NCBI RefSeq assembly: GCF_914768045.1
Contig: NZ_CAJZCD010000002.1
Location: forward strand, 186,001-250,000
Direction: 5' to 3'
Length of the DNA stretch: 64,000 nucleotides
DNA from: Snodgrassella communis
Lineage (GTDB): Bacteria > Pseudomonadota > Gammaproteobacteria > Burkholderiales > Neisseriaceae
The notes beneath the pieces are model-generated. The model was not told where the DNA came from. It did not search any database and worked only from the letters and a program-made list of their open reading frames with translations. Positions 35,438-45,161 of the stretch are shown in pieces. The translations under genes and the position numbers were made by a program. Position 1 is the stretch's first letter. Every line of letters starts with the position of its first letter.

Positions 35438-36733
35438 TTAGCGTAACCATGATAATGGGTTCATTGCCTGATTATGGTAACGAATTTCAAAATATAATCC
35501 ATTTTGACCATCTGGTAAATGACCACTGATACCAATGTTTTGACTAGCTCCAACCTTGTTGCCGGTTGAGACGCTGATTGAAGACAAGCCTGTATAAATG
35601 CTGATATAGCCTTCACCATGATCAATAATAACAGTATTGCCATAGCCCTGTAAAAAGGCCGCATAGGCGACAGTACCGCTGGCAATACTATGCACTAAGA
35701 CATGGTTGCAGGCAAAAAACTGACCTTTCCAGATACCGCCACCGGGTCTGCTTTCTCCAAATTTTCCGGCGATAGTGCCGTTAACAGGCCGTGGCAGACG
35801 CCCTTGTTTTTGAGCTAGCCCTTTAACTATCGGTGTCTGGATACCTTCTGTAGCCTGCAATGCCATGTCTTCTGCGGTTAAAGTAGAGATTAGTTTGGTG
35901 TTGTCTGGATTAATATTGTTATTGGTGGTTGTATGTGCCTGAGCTGAAGTTTTAGATTTATCAGGATTGTCTTTGCTGGATTTGGCAGGAGTGTGTGCCA
36001 GTCGGCGCATGGTTGCCTGCGCAGACAGGCGGCTTAATAGTTTATTCAATCGTTTTTCATCAGCCTTTAATGATTGCAGCTGTTTATGTTGTGCTGATAA
36101 CTGCTGGTTGATAACGCTGTATTTATTTAACTGGTTTGCATGTTGTGCATGCAGTTTGTTAATAATCTGCTGTTGCTGTTGCCGTAATGCGGCTAGCTGT
36201 TTTTGTTGGGTATTTACTGCCTGTTGCTGGGCATTCATACGCAACTGCTGTTTGCGTAGACGTTGAATAACCTTTTCATTCGCTTCATTCAGATAACGAA
36301 TGTATTGCAAAGATCGACCTTTCTGATCAGAAGAGTCTTTTTTAAGCATTAAATACACACTGTTGGGTTGACGGTTGCGATAATGTGCATTAAGCAGACG
36401 TGCTATCTGGGTCTGTGTTTCTGTAATCTGAGTACGGGTTTTATCCAGATTAGTTTGCAGTATCTGCAATTGCCGCATGCTGGCTCGTTGCTGCTGCTGG
36501 ATACGGCTAAGTTCATTCTTAGCACGCTCCAGCTGTTGACCTGTTGCAGCCATCGAAGCATCAATTTTTTTCTGCTCAACGGTGGTTTTTGTAATCTGAT
36601 TCTGGGTTACGGATATGGCCTGATGTACCTGTCTCAGCTCACCAGTTGGCTGTATCTTCTGATTATTGGCAGCCATGACCACAGAAGTAACAATGCTGTA
36701 ACAGATCAGGTAAAGGCTGAGTAGAGATTTCAT
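35438..36733 (-). CDS. envC: EnvC-like murein hydrolase activator
   Basis: A 431-residue exported protein with a signal peptide, a long Gln-rich coiled coil (about residues 30-250) and a C-terminal LytM/M23 domain. The domain keeps the fold (IAGKFGESRPGG, GYGNTVIIDHGEGY, LYFEIRYHNQAMNPLSWL) but the zinc ligands are lost: the usual HxGxD stretch reads WKGQFF, and the HxH motif reads LYF. E. coli EnvC is also non-catalytic and activates AmiA/AmiB at the division septum, so the same role is likely. Its ATG overlaps the gpmI stop by one base; E. coli has the same gpmI-envC order. Confidence 0.88.
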   Translation of the reverse strand: MKSLLSLYLICYSIVTSVVMAANNQKIQPTGELRQVHQAISVTQNQITKTTVEQKKIDASMAATGQQLERAKNELSRIQQQQRASMRQLQILQTNLDKTRTQITETQTQIARLLNAHYRNRQPNSVYLMLKKDSSDQKGRSLQYIRYLNEANEKVIQRLRKQQLRMNAQQQAVNTQQKQLAALRQQQQQIINKLHAQHANQLNKYSVINQQLSAQHKQLQSLKADEKRLNKLLSRLSAQATMRRLAHTPAKSSKDNPDKSKTSAQAHTTTNNNINPDNTKLISTLTAEDMALQATEGIQTPIVKGLAQKQGRLPRPVNGTIAGKFGESRPGGGIWKGQFFACNHVLVHSIASGTVAYAAFLQGYGNTVIIDHGEGYISIYTGLSSISVSTGNKVGASQNIGISGHLPDGQNGLYFEIRYHNQAMNPLSWLR

Positions 36734-38256
36734 TATTTATCTACAAATTCAATCAGGTTTTGCCCAGTCATTTCTGCTGGGGGTGTCAGTCCCAGAGCAG
36801 TTAATAATGACGGAGCCACATCTTTCAGTGCACCACCGGTGTGAATGATTGCTTTACGGCCAATATAGATAAACGGTACAGGTTCAATTGTATGCTGAGT
36901 ATGTGGCTGCTGATTATGCTCATCATACATATGTTCACAGTTACCATGATCAGCGGTGATGATAACTTCTCCGCCGACGGCCAGTGCTGTATCAACCACA
37001 CGAGCTACACAGCTATCCAGCGTTTCGACGGCTCTAATGGCTGCATCAAGTGAACCTGTATGACCAACCATGTCACCATTGGCAAAATTACAGATAATAA
37101 CGTCATGGCGATGATGCTGCAGGCTGTCAATAATCTGCTCGGTAATGCCAATGGCGCTCATTTCTGGTTGCAAATCATATGTGGTGACTTTGGGCGAAGG
37201 TATCATAATCCGCTCTTCACCAATATATGGTTCTTCTCTTCCACCACTGAAAAAATAGGTTACATGCGGGTATTTTTCAGTTTCTGCTATGCGTAACTGT
37301 CTAAGTCCCTGTGTTGCCAGAAATTCGCCCAGACCGTTAGTTACCGTCTGGCGCTCGAACATCGCAGGATGGGTAAACTGTGTGCCATAAGCAGTAATGC
37401 TGGCAAAATATCCGGGCTGTATACGATACTTACGCTCAAAACCGGAAAAATTGCTAAAGGTGAGTGCCTGAGTTAATTCACGCGCACGATCTGCACGGAA
37501 ATTAAGAAATAAAATGGCATCACCATCGGTTAGGCCAACTTTTGGGCTGATAACTGTGGGTTTGATAAATTCATCTTGTTCGCCACGCGCATAGGCTGCT
37601 TCCAGTGCCGCTGTGGGTGATGCAGCCTGATAGGGGGCATCACCAAACAATGCGTTGTATGCAGCCTCTATTCTATCCCAGCGGTTATCCCTATCCATGG
37701 CAAAAAAGCGTCCAACTACTGCTCCACATAAAACTTGCGGATGCTGCTGCATATAATGTTCCAGACGCTGTAGATAAGGATGTGCACTTTGAGGCGGAGT
37801 GTCACGGCCATCCAGAAATGGATGAATAACAATTTTTTGCATGCCTGCGGCTATTGCCGCGTCCATTACCGCAAAAAAATGCTCTATATGACTATGTACA
37901 CCACCATCAGAAAACAGTCCTAACAAATGGACTGTGCGATTGGGATTCTTCCATGCCTGTTGCAATACAGAATTGTGTTCAAGGGTATGGTCTTCAATTG
38001 CCATATCGATACGGGTAATATCCTGTGGCACAATCCGTCCGGCTCCGATATTTAGATGGCCTACTTCGGAATTGCCAAACTGGCCGATAGGTAATCCAAC
38101 CATACGTTCGGAAGCATCAATAGTGCCATAAGCATAATGCTGGCGATAATTATCTATATGTGGTGTATGTGCTAGTAAAATAGCGTTGTCATCACCATCG
38201 GCGCGATGGCCGAAACCATCCAGAATTAAAAGAACAATAGGTTTGATTAATGACAC
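36733..38256 (-). CDS. gpmI: 2,3-bisphosphoglycerate-independent phosphoglycerate mutase
   Basis: A 507-residue manganese-dependent enzyme interconverting 3- and 2-phosphoglycerate. Asp13 (LILDGFG) and the phosphorylated Ser63 (FGNSEVGHLN) are in place, as are HPFLDGRDTPP, NFRADRARELTQ and the C-terminal metal site TADHGNCEHM. The frame is open to 38400, but the sequence before Val49 of that frame is not family-like. The likely start is GTG 38256, preceded by AAAGG and giving standard length. The envC start overlaps its stop by one base. Confidence 0.94.
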   Translation of the reverse strand: MSLIKPIVLLILDGFGHRADGDDNAILLAHTPHIDNYRQHYAYGTIDASERMVGLPIGQFGNSEVGHLNIGAGRIVPQDITRIDMAIEDHTLEHNSVLQQAWKNPNRTVHLLGLFSDGGVHSHIEHFFAVMDAAIAAGMQKIVIHPFLDGRDTPPQSAHPYLQRLEHYMQQHPQVLCGAVVGRFFAMDRDNRWDRIEAAYNALFGDAPYQAASPTAALEAAYARGEQDEFIKPTVISPKVGLTDGDAILFLNFRADRARELTQALTFSNFSGFERKYRIQPGYFASITAYGTQFTHPAMFERQTVTNGLGEFLATQGLRQLRIAETEKYPHVTYFFSGGREEPYIGEERIMIPSPKVTTYDLQPEMSAIGITEQIIDSLQHHRHDVIICNFANGDMVGHTGSLDAAIRAVETLDSCVARVVDTALAVGGEVIITADHGNCEHMYDEHNQQPHTQHTIEPVPFIYIGRKAIIHTGGALKDVAPSLLTALGLTPPAEMTGQNLIEFVDK

Positions 38257-38470
38257 AGTTGGCCTTTCTGTGATGGAGTGTGGCTGCTTTGAATATAGCC
38301 TACCAGCAATATCAGTAGATATACGGTTTAAGTACCGGATAAAATAATCTTGTTTAGAGTAAGATAGGATTATAGCGAAAAGCACTGGCTTGAGAAACAA
38401 CCAGACAGACCCAATTTAACAATAAATTAATTCTGTATAGTCTGATATCATTTTCATGGAATAGCACAAT

Positions 38471-39049
38471 ATGGCTGCACAACAAGGCACTCCTTCAAGT
38501 TTTTCTCTGGCCAATCACTTTCTCATTGCCATGCCGGCGATGGAAGACCCGTTTTTTAAAGAAAGCGTGATTTATCTGTGTGAACATAGTGCAGACGGTG
38601 CAATGGGCATTATTGTAAACAAACCATCTCCAATTATGATGGATTTGCTGTTTGATTCAGCCAAGACACCAACTCCTGAGCGTTTTCATGGACAAAACGT
38701 ATTGATGGGCGGACCGGTTCAGGTAGACCGTGGCTTTTTGGTACATACTCCTGCCGGATCATGGGAAAGTAGTTTAATGGTTACTGATGATATTGCTATC
38801 ACTACATCACGCGATATTATTATGGGTCTTACGCAGGAAAATGAAGTAAATAAAGCTGTCGCCACTATTGGCTATTCTAGCTGGTCTGCTGGCCAGCTAG
38901 AGCAGGAACTGGCGAATAATAGCTGGATTTCAACGCCTGCTGATATGCAGATTCTGTTTGATATGCCTTATAAACAACGTTATAAAGCAGCCTTGCAGCT
39001 ATTAAATATTGATATTACTAATCTGAGTGGATTGGTAGGACATGCCTGA
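38471..39049 (+). CDS. yqgE: YqgE/AlgH family protein (UPF0301)
   Basis: A 192-residue soluble protein with the family landmarks: [53 protein letters not shown] and [19 protein letters not shown]. AlgH was linked to alginate regulation in Pseudomonas, but biochemical function is unsettled. It overlaps ruvX by eight bases, the conserved yqgE-yqgF pair, so the two are coupled. The start ATG lies 12 bases after an A-rich stretch without a strong ribosome-binding site. Confidence 0.92.
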   Translation: MAAQQGTPSSFSLANHFLIAMPAMEDPFFKESVIYLCEHSADGAMGIIVNKPSPIMMDLLFDSAKTPTPERFHGQNVLMGGPVQVDRGFLVHTPAGSWESSLMVTDDIAITTSRDIIMGLTQENEVNKAVATIGYSSWSAGQLEQELANNSWISTPADMQILFDMPYKQRYKAALQLLNIDITNLSGLVGHA

Positions 39050-39503
39050 GACAATTATTCCTCCTATTCAGTATGGTACTGTACTTGGCTTTGATTTTGG
39101 TACCACACGAATTGGTGTGGCAGTCGGTGAAGCGGAGCTGGCCACAGCACATCCACTGGAGACTATTAAAGTTGTCAGCAATGAACAATGTTTCAGCCGT
39201 ATTGCAGCACTAATTAAAGAATGGCGGCCTCAAGTACTGGTTGTTGGTTTACCTACTCATGCCGATGGCGCAGCTGATGAGGCAACTTCTTTATGCCGTC
39301 GATTCGGTAACCGGCTACATGGGCGCTTTCATTTACCCGTATATTGGGTAGATGAGCGCTGGACTTCAGCCGTGGCCGACAGCTTGTTAAGTGAGGCAGG
39401 CGTATTTGGCAGAAAGCGCAAACAGGTATTGGATCAGGTAGCAGCACAGGCTATTCTGACTACTTTTTTTAGTGCCGGAGCCAGCCAAGCACGACTGGAT
39501 TAA
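39042..39503 (+). CDS. ruvX: Holliday junction resolvase-like protein RuvX/YqgF
   Basis: A 153-residue RNase H-fold protein. [14 protein letters not shown] carries the first catalytic Asp, [17 protein letters not shown] the middle block and [14 protein letters not shown] the Glu; a final Asp lies in [10 protein letters not shown]. In E. coli it is needed for 16S rRNA 5' end processing. The first eight bases overlap yqgE. A weak hairpin (39585-39609) follows. Confidence 0.93.
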   Translation: MPETIIPPIQYGTVLGFDFGTTRIGVAVGEAELATAHPLETIKVVSNEQCFSRIAALIKEWRPQVLVVGLPTHADGAADEATSLCRRFGNRLHGRFHLPVYWVDERWTSAVADSLLSEAGVFGRKRKQVLDQVAAQAILTTFFSAGASQARLD

Positions 39504-39584
39504 TTAATTTTAGTTGAGCTGTTTTCCAGATAGTTCACTTATTTTCAATGTACGTTTGTCTGTAGTCTGTTCTACTTTTATTCT

Positions 39585-39613
39585 ATGATAGGTAAAACCA
39601 GCCTATCATTTTG
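39585..39613 (+). terminator. Probable terminator after ruvX
   Basis: ATGATAGG (39585-39592) pairs with CCTATCAT (39602-39609), followed by a short T run. It lies about 80 bases after the ruvX stop. Confidence 0.6.
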
Positions 39614-39741
39614 CCTTCTTTGGATATTTCGATTATCCGAAATCATTTTCTTATGACAAAATAGGGTTTTATTTTATCTGAACCGGCGATAAACTTAATT
39701 TCATTAAGCAGAGAAATGATTCACCTATACTAGGAGAAATG

Positions 39742-40656
39742 ATGAATACAGACTGTACTATCAACCTTAATACTATTGAAGCCAAAACTAAAGCCAATAT
39801 TCTCGCTGAGGCATTGCCGTATATTCGTCGCTTTTCCGGCGTTACTATGGTAATTAAATATGGCGGCAATGCAATGACTGATCCGCAATTGAAGGAAAGT
39901 TTTGCTAAGGATGTGGTGCTGCTTAAGCTAGTAGGGATTCATCCGGTTATTGTACATGGCGGTGGCCCACAGATTAATGAATTGTTACAGAGAGTAGGTA
40001 AGAAAAATCACTTTATTCAAGGTATGCGGGTAACAGATAGTGAAACCATGGATATTGTGGAAATGGTACTGGGGGGCTGTGTTAATAAGGAAATTACTTC
40101 TCTACTGAATCAACATGGTGGCCATGCAGTGGGAATTACTGGCCGTGACAATCATTTTATTAAAGCAAAGAAAATGTTTGTGGCAACACCTGAAAATGCA
40201 CAGCAGGATATCGGACAGGTTGGCGAGGTTGAGGCGATTGATACAGCTTTGATTAAAAAAATGGTAGAGCATGGCTATATTCCTGTTGTTGCGCCTATTG
40301 GTGTAGGCGAGCAGGGTGAAGCTTTTAATATTAATGCTGATGTAGTAGCCGGTAAGCTGGCAGAAAGTTTGGAAGCAGAGAAGCTGATTATGCTTACCAA
40401 TACTGTTGGTGTGCTTGATAAAAACAATCAGTTACTTACCCGCTTAACTCCCGCTGATATCCATGCTTTAATCGCCGATGGCACTTTGCAAAATGGTATG
40501 TTGCCTAAAATCAATGCTACATTGCAAGCCGCTATGCATGGCGTGCACAATATTCATATTATTGATGGGCGCGTCCCCCATGCTTTGTTGCTGGAAATAT
40601 TTACTGATAAAGGGGTTGGTACGATGATTCTTGGCCGGGATGAACAGGCAGAGTAA
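39742..40656 (+). CDS. argB: Acetylglutamate kinase
   Basis: A 304-residue enzyme of arginine biosynthesis (phosphorylates N-acetylglutamate). [36 protein letters not shown] and [15 protein letters not shown] are the substrate and ATP-binding blocks. Two adjacent ATGs exist: 39739 is only two bases from AGGAG, 39742 is five bases away and is preferred. It stands alone, separate from other arg genes. Confidence 0.95.
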   Translation: MNTDCTINLNTIEAKTKANILAEALPYIRRFSGVTMVIKYGGNAMTDPQLKESFAKDVVLLKLVGIHPVIVHGGGPQINELLQRVGKKNHFIQGMRVTDSETMDIVEMVLGGCVNKEITSLLNQHGGHAVGITGRDNHFIKAKKMFVATPENAQQDIGQVGEVEAIDTALIKKMVEHGYIPVVAPIGVGEQGEAFNINADVVAGKLAESLEAEKLIMLTNTVGVLDKNNQLLTRLTPADIHALIADGTLQNGMLPKINATLQAAMHGVHNIHIIDGRVPHALLLEIFTDKGVGTMILGRDEQAE

Positions 40657-40740
40657 TCTGATTTGATCTGCTTGGTGGTATTTAATTATCGTGAAATTAA
40701 AGATTTAATAAAATTTTAGTATCAAATGCGTTTAAAAAGC

Positions 40741-40768
40741 TTGACAGTAAAATTACAAACGCTATAAT
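40741..40768 (+). promoter_or_regulatory. Sigma-70-type promoter of tRNA-Asn
   Basis: A consensus TTGACA (40741-40746) and TATAAT (40763-40768) separated by 16 bases, ending ten bases before the tRNA. Confidence 0.9.
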
Positions 40769-40778
40769 TTCGCCTCAT

Positions 40779-40854
40779 TCCCTGATAGCTCAGTCGGTAG
40801 AGCGACGGACTGTTAATCCGCAGGTCCCAGGTTCGAGCCCTGGTCGGGGAGCCA
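40779..40854 (+). tRNA. tRNA-Asn (anticodon GTT)
   Basis: A 76-base cloverleaf with encoded CCA. The acceptor TCCCTGA pairs with TCGGGGA (one G-T), the D arm is AGCTCAGTCGGTAGAGC, the anticodon loop CTGTTAA carries GTT, and the T arm has GGTTCGAGCC. It has its own strong promoter and terminator. Confidence 0.97.
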
Positions 40855-40859
40855 GATTA

Positions 40860-40889
40860 AAAAAAGCACTCAAATGTTTGAGTGCTTTT
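40860..40889. terminator. Bidirectional terminator between tRNA-Asn and the FKBP gene
   Basis: AAAAGCACTCAAA pairs with TTTGAGTGCTTTT around a two-base turn; A and T tracts serve the two converging units. Confidence 0.88.
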
Positions 40890-40913
40890 CTCATTGCTGA
40901 TTCTAATAATTGA

Positions 40914-41435
40914 TTACATACCAACTTTAATTAGTTTTACATCAAAGATTAATACGCTGTTAGCCGGAATGGCACTAGTCGGACTTTGATCACCATAGGC
41001 CAGATTTGCCGGAATGTAGAAGGTAAAGTCACTGCCTTCAGACATTAATTGCAGACCTTCAGTCCAGCCCGGTATTACGCCATTAAGTGGGAATGTGGCT
41101 GGTTTATTATTCCGTTGTGCGGTGCTATCAAATACGGTGCCATCAATTAAGCGACCTTCGTACTGGACGGTAACCATATCTGTAGCCTGAGGTTTCTTAC
41201 CTGAACCTGCATGATTAATTTTGTATTGCAAACCTGAAGCAGTGGTTTTTACGCCTGTTGCCGTTTTATTTTTGGCCAGAAACTCATCTCCTGCCACCTG
41301 TGGGTTTGTGGCAGCCGATTTGGTAACAGCTACCGGCTCACTGCCGGTATTTTTATAATTGTTATCAGTGGAATTACAGGCCGATATAGCCAGCAAAGTA
41401 GTGATTCCTATAATAGTGAAAGACCAGCGTTTCAT
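40914..41435 (-). CDS. FKBP-type peptidyl-prolyl isomerase lipoprotein
   Basis: A 173-residue protein with a lipobox ending Ile-Ser-Ala-Cys20, a short Asn/Thr/Ser linker and an FKBP domain of about 95 residues at the C terminus: VTVQYEGRLIDGTVFDST, GVIPGWTEGLQLM, FYIPANLAYGDQ and LIFDVKLIKV. Active-site residues (Tyr, Asp, Phe, Ile, Trp, Tyr) appear intact. The region before it (FLAKNKTATGVKTTASGLQY) is the tail of the usual N-terminal dimerisation helix, but the rest is missing, so this is a short MIP-like form. It probably assists folding of outer-membrane or surface proteins. Confidence 0.88.
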   Translation of the reverse strand: MKRWSFTIIGITTLLAISACNSTDNNYKNTGSEPVAVTKSAATNPQVAGDEFLAKNKTATGVKTTASGLQYKINHAGSGKKPQATDMVTVQYEGRLIDGTVFDSTAQRNNKPATFPLNGVIPGWTEGLQLMSEGSDFTFYIPANLAYGDQSPTSAIPANSVLIFDVKLIKVGM

Positions 41436-41454
41436 AATTTCTCTCTTAATATTG

Positions 41455-42109
41455 GAAGAAGAGTAATTATAGCAGCCTCAGGAAAAATAAATTTCTGTTC
41501 TGTACAAAAGAGTATCTGTTTTAAGCATTCAGCTCTACATGGAATGGGTACATCTGGTTAATAAGAGATATTACTTAGAGTAGGGTTGAATGAAATGCCA
41601 TAAAACGAATTTTGCAAAAACTGATAATGGTAATTTGTTTGGACAGTTCGAATCGGCTATAGCTGTTGTCTTTCTGATACCTTTAGTTTTAATTTACACT
41701 TAAACACTAAATTTAAAAATAAGGTAAGTTAAAGCACTGAATAACAGTATAAGCTTAAAAATAAACGGCTAATATAACAATATACAATTTATATTAACCA
41801 GAATTATAGCTTTGCTGGGCTGTTTATGTGGACTGATAAGAAAATTAGTTATGCCAATTTTATTGAACAGTAATTTTGGATGTCAGATTTGTATTTTACA
41901 GGTATGCTTGTTGCCAGTGTTATTTGAATGTTGATAATAACTTGACACTATCAGACACGCAGAATAGAATTAGATCTTATAAGAAGAGGTCAATTCTAAA
42001 TCTTTTTAATGTCAATTGTGGCAGGTTTAAATCAAATCGACATTCAATAAAAACCTTACTATTCTTTTACATTTCTTATGTATATAAGAATCGGTGACCT
42101 AAATTATTT
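41455..42109. other. Long leader/intergenic region upstream of rho
   Basis: About 650 bases, A+T rich. A 73-codon plus-strand frame (41876-42097) is open but lacks a ribosome-binding site and has biased, low-complexity content, so it is not called. The length suggests a long rho leader. An ATTCTT / AAGAAT hairpin lies at 42060-42090. Confidence 0.45.
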
Positions 42110-42134
42110 TGAGTCTGTCGACTCATTTTATCTT
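42110..42134 (+). terminator. Candidate attenuator hairpin just before rho
   Basis: TGAGTC (42110-42115) and GACTCA (42120-42125) with a four-base loop, followed by TTTTATCTT. It ends about 35 bases before the rho start codon. Rho autoregulates through its leader in E. coli, so attenuation here is plausible but unproven. Confidence 0.45.
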
Positions 42135-42166
42135 AAATTCTAATAAATAAGTTCATTTATATCTTT

Positions 42167-43429
42167 ATGCACGTTTCTGAATTACAAAACCAACATGTGT
42201 CTGAACTATTGGGCATAGCTGAGGAGTTTGGCATTGAAAACGCCAATCGTTTACGTAAACAAGATCTTGTTTTTGCGATTGTACGAATCAAAATGAAGCA
42301 GGGAGAGGCGTTTACCTGTTCTGGTACGCTGGAAATTCTTCCTGATGGCTTTGGTTTTCTGCGTAGTATGGATACATCGTATCTGGCCGGTCCAGATGAT
42401 ATCTATGTCAGCCCAAGCCAGATTCGTCGCTTCAATCTGCATACTGGTGATACGATTGAAGGCAGTGTACGTGTGCCTAAGGATAACGAACGTTATTTTG
42501 CACTAGTACGCCTTGATAAAATCAACGGTGATAACCCGGATGTGTGCAAACATAAAATTCTGTTTGAAAACCTGACACCGTTATTTCCAGATCGCCAGTT
42601 TGTGCTAGAGCGGGATATTCGATCTGGCGAAAATCTTACTGGCCGCGCCATTGATTTGATTGCTCCGATTGGTTTTGGTCAGCGTGCATTACTAGTGGCT
42701 CCGCCAAAATCCGGTAAAACAGTAATGTTGCAAAACATCGCCCATGCAATTACCGCTAATTATCCTAATGCAGAATTGCTTGTACTGTTGATTGATGAAC
42801 GTCCGGAAGAAGTAACCGAAATGACTCGCTCAGTGCGTGGTGAAGTAGTTTCTTCTACCTTTGATGAACCAGCTACCCGCCATGTACAAGTAGCAGAAAT
42901 GGTGATGGAAAAGGCCAAGCGTTTGGTTGAACATAAAAAGGATGTCATCATTCTGCTGGATTCAATTACTCGTCTGGCGCGTGCTTATAATACCGTTATT
43001 CCTGCTTCTGGCAAGATTCTTACCGGTGGTATTGATGCCAATGCTCTGCATCGACCCAAACGGTTTTTTGGTGCTGCCCGTAATGTGGAAGAAGGTGGCT
43101 CATTAACCATCATCGCTACAGCTCTGGTTGAAACTGGTAGCCGTATGGATGACGTGATTTATGAAGAATTCAAGGGCACGGGTAATATGGAATTGCATCT
43201 GGATCGACGTATGGCTGAAAAACGTCTGTTTCCGGCAATCAATATTAATCGTTCTGGTACACGTCGTGAAGAATTGCTGGTTTCCAATGACCATCTGCAA
43301 AAAATGTGGCTGCTGCGTAAATTCCTGCATCCGATGGATGATATTGAAGCAATGGAATTTATTATTGATAAATTGAAGCAGTCTAAAAATAATGCAGATT
43401 TTTTTGATTTGATGCGTGGCAGCAAGTAG
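42167..43429 (+). CDS. rho: Transcription termination factor Rho
   Basis: A 420-residue hexameric RNA helicase. The N-terminal RNA-binding domain has the cold-shock fold ([34 protein letters not shown]). The motor domain has Walker [29 protein letters not shown], Walker [17 protein letters not shown], the Q-loop and secondary channel stretch [10 protein letters not shown], and the R-loop region. Full length, no insertion. Upstream is a long leader with a hairpin; downstream a perfect terminator, then a relic of rho itself. The ribosome-binding site is weak. Confidence 0.98.
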   Translation: MHVSELQNQHVSELLGIAEEFGIENANRLRKQDLVFAIVRIKMKQGEAFTCSGTLEILPDGFGFLRSMDTSYLAGPDDIYVSPSQIRRFNLHTGDTIEGSVRVPKDNERYFALVRLDKINGDNPDVCKHKILFENLTPLFPDRQFVLERDIRSGENLTGRAIDLIAPIGFGQRALLVAPPKSGKTVMLQNIAHAITANYPNAELLVLLIDERPEEVTEMTRSVRGEVVSSTFDEPATRHVQVAEMVMEKAKRLVEHKKDVIILLDSITRLARAYNTVIPASGKILTGGIDANALHRPKRFFGAARNVEEGGSLTIIATALVETGSRMDDVIYEEFKGTGNMELHLDRRMAEKRLFPAININRSGTRREELLVSNDHLQKMWLLRKFLHPMDDIEAMEFIIDKLKQSKNNADFFDLMRGSK

Positions 43430-43447
43430 ACAGTTTCCAGTTCATAT

Positions 43448-43481
43448 AAACCGTGTTTAGTTCTATAAACACGGTTTTTTT
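43448..43481 (+). terminator. Terminator of rho
   Basis: AAACCGTGTTTA (43448-43459) pairs with TAAACACGGTTT (43465-43476), followed by T5. Confidence 0.9.
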
Positions 43482-43682
43482 AAACCATTGCTACTAAAAT
43501 CTGACTATGTTCTAGCTTTACAGTTTAGGTAAGTTTGCAAAATTTACTACTGAATAGCGGTGTATACAAATACTAAATATTCCAGCCATAAATTGAGCGC
43601 AATTAATACTGTATGTATTGATCAATAGTACAAATAAAAATGGTTGAGAAGTAATAATAGTGCCATACGGATTTTGTATAAC
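43482..43682. other. Intergenic sequence ahead of the rho relic
   Basis: About 200 bases with no gene. The last 40 bases may be a further eroded part of the rho duplication (resemblance to the sequence before the P-loop codons); the rest shows no similarity I can recognise. Confidence 0.4.
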
Positions 43683-43787
43683 GGTAATGTTGCAAAACAT
43701 TGTCCGTGCAACGACTGCTATTATCCAAATGCAGAATGGCTTGTCCTGCTGATCGATGAGTGTCGGGACGAAGTAACTGATATGTAA
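43683..43787 (+). pseudogene. rho: Decayed fragment of rho (remnant duplication)
   Basis: Positions 43683-43784 align with 42722-42823 of the intact rho gene, from GTAATGTTGCAAAAC to the codon before the stop. By eye, 84 of 102 aligned bases match, with one base missing. Across the missing base, translation gives VMLQNIVRATTA and then YPNAEWLVLLIDECRDEVTDM, against [12 protein letters not shown] and [21 protein letters not shown] in Rho. A TAA follows directly. Weaker similarity to the Walker A region may extend upstream to about 43640. No start codon or ribosome-binding site, so this is a pseudogene, lying 0.25 kb behind the functional copy. Confidence 0.85.
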
Positions 43788-43853
43788 ATATTTTCCGAAA
43801 TAATATATTGGTTATAGTACTGACTACATTATTACCACAACCAATATATTTGT

Positions 43854-44591
43854 TTAGCGTTTCAGATCGTGTACGTGTACGCCTTCTGCGTCAATAGCCA
43901 GGTAGCCACCGTAGTTTTCAGCCCAGTCCTGTATGACATAACGCTTGAAAGGCTGATTGTTTAACTGTGACTCATGCACTGCCGGACGGTGTGTATGGCC
44001 GTGAATCAGTGTAGGTAGCGTGGACTGAGCATAGTTAGCCATTAATGATTGAATGGCATTTTCAGTCACGTCGGAAATTTCACTCTTGCCTTCATTATTT
44101 TTGCGTGTTTCACTCATTTGTCGGATTTGTCCAGCCAGCAGACGCCGTTCTGCGATGGGTTTACTCAGTACTGCCATTTGCCATAGCGGATTGCGGGACT
44201 GGGTACGAAATTGCTGATAGGCCACATCATCAGTACATAATTCATCACCATGCATGATTATATAATCATGACCATAGAGATTTATCAGCTTCGGTGCTGT
44301 CAATAGCTTAATACCACTTTCAGCTGCAAATTGTTCGCCCAGCAAAAAATCGCGATTACCATGAATAAAATATACTGGGGTGTTAGCTGTGAAGTTTTTT
44401 AGCTGAGTTTTGATGAGCTGAATAAATTCGCTGTTGTCATCATCACCAATCCAGACATCAAAAAAATCGCCCAGTATATATAAAGCATCAATATTATTTT
44501 GCCATTGTTGCAGGCAGTGCTGAAATAATTCTGTTAATGGCTGCGTCTGTTCAGACAGATGTAAATCAGAGATAAAGATAGTGGTGTTCAT
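43854..44591 (-). CDS. lpxH: UDP-2,3-diacylglucosamine diphosphatase LpxH
   Basis: A 245-residue calcineurin-like metallophosphoesterase that makes lipid X in lipid A synthesis. All five metal motifs are present: ISDLHLSE, LGDFFDVWIGDD, HGNRDFLLG, HGDELC and HGHTHRP. Length matches LpxH1. It shows the cell makes lipid A, relevant to the lipid A modification cassette at 55-59 kb. It is followed downstream of the YffB-like gene on the same strand, 20 bases apart, so the two may be co-transcribed. Confidence 0.95.
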   Translation of the reverse strand: MNTTIFISDLHLSEQTQPLTELFQHCLQQWQNNIDALYILGDFFDVWIGDDDNSEFIQLIKTQLKNFTANTPVYFIHGNRDFLLGEQFAAESGIKLLTAPKLINLYGHDYIIMHGDELCTDDVAYQQFRTQSRNPLWQMAVLSKPIAERRLLAGQIRQMSETRKNNEGKSEISDVTENAIQSLMANYAQSTLPTLIHGHTHRPAVHESQLNNQPFKRYVIQDWAENYGGYLAIDAEGVHVHDLKR

Positions 44592-44611
44592 TGTTTGTAT
44601 TTCTGGAAATG

Positions 44612-44965
44612 TCAGGCTAAAAATTCAGTATACTGTTGTACATCAAAACCAACCAGTACGCGTTGATTGTTTACTAGTACGGGTCGCTTAATTACAGAAG
44701 GCTGATTCATCATTAGGTTTATTGCTGCTTCATTACTGCTTAGGGCATTCTGCTGTTCATCGGCACTTAATTTGCGCCATGTGGTACCTTTACGATTAAT
44801 CAGTGTTTCTTTAGGAATTTGCGTAAGCCAGTGTTGAAGGTCTGTGATTGTAGGTGGTATTTTTTTGAAGTCGATAAATTCAGCGCTAATATGCTGCTCT
44901 ATTAGCCACTGGCGCGCTTTTTTTACTGTATTACATTGGCTGATACCATAAATTCGGATACTCAT
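44612..44965 (-). CDS. YffB/ArsC-family (Spx-like) reductase
   Basis: A 117-residue thioredoxin-fold protein of the ArsC/Spx family. YGISQCNTVKKARQWL holds a single N-terminal cysteine, and LINRKGTTWRKL and PSVIKRPVLV are the family blocks. It matches YffB, whose substrate is unclear; it is not the arsenate reductase of arsenic operons. It lies 20 bases upstream of lpxH in the same direction. Confidence 0.88.
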   Translation of the reverse strand: MSIRIYGISQCNTVKKARQWLIEQHISAEFIDFKKIPPTITDLQHWLTQIPKETLINRKGTTWRKLSADEQQNALSSNEAAINLMMNQPSVIKRPVLVNNQRVLVGFDVQQYTEFLA

Positions 44966-45161
44966 GTATGAAAACCTGTATGTTCAGTTAGGTTAGTATT
45001 ATACCGGTTTGTTCATGCTAGCTTAAGTGTTGGTTTTATGCTTGATTGGCTGTTCAATATTGTGTTAGCAAGCTTCTGTTATGCCGGCTGCGTTGCTAAT
45101 CTGACATATTGGCAGTATGCTTTAATCAGTCCAGTTTTTATTTTTGATGAGGAAGGCCGGA

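Noticed and set aside
41876-42097. 73-codon plus-strand frame in the rho leader
   Set aside because: No ribosome-binding site, low-complexity composition, very A+T rich, and no motif recognised.
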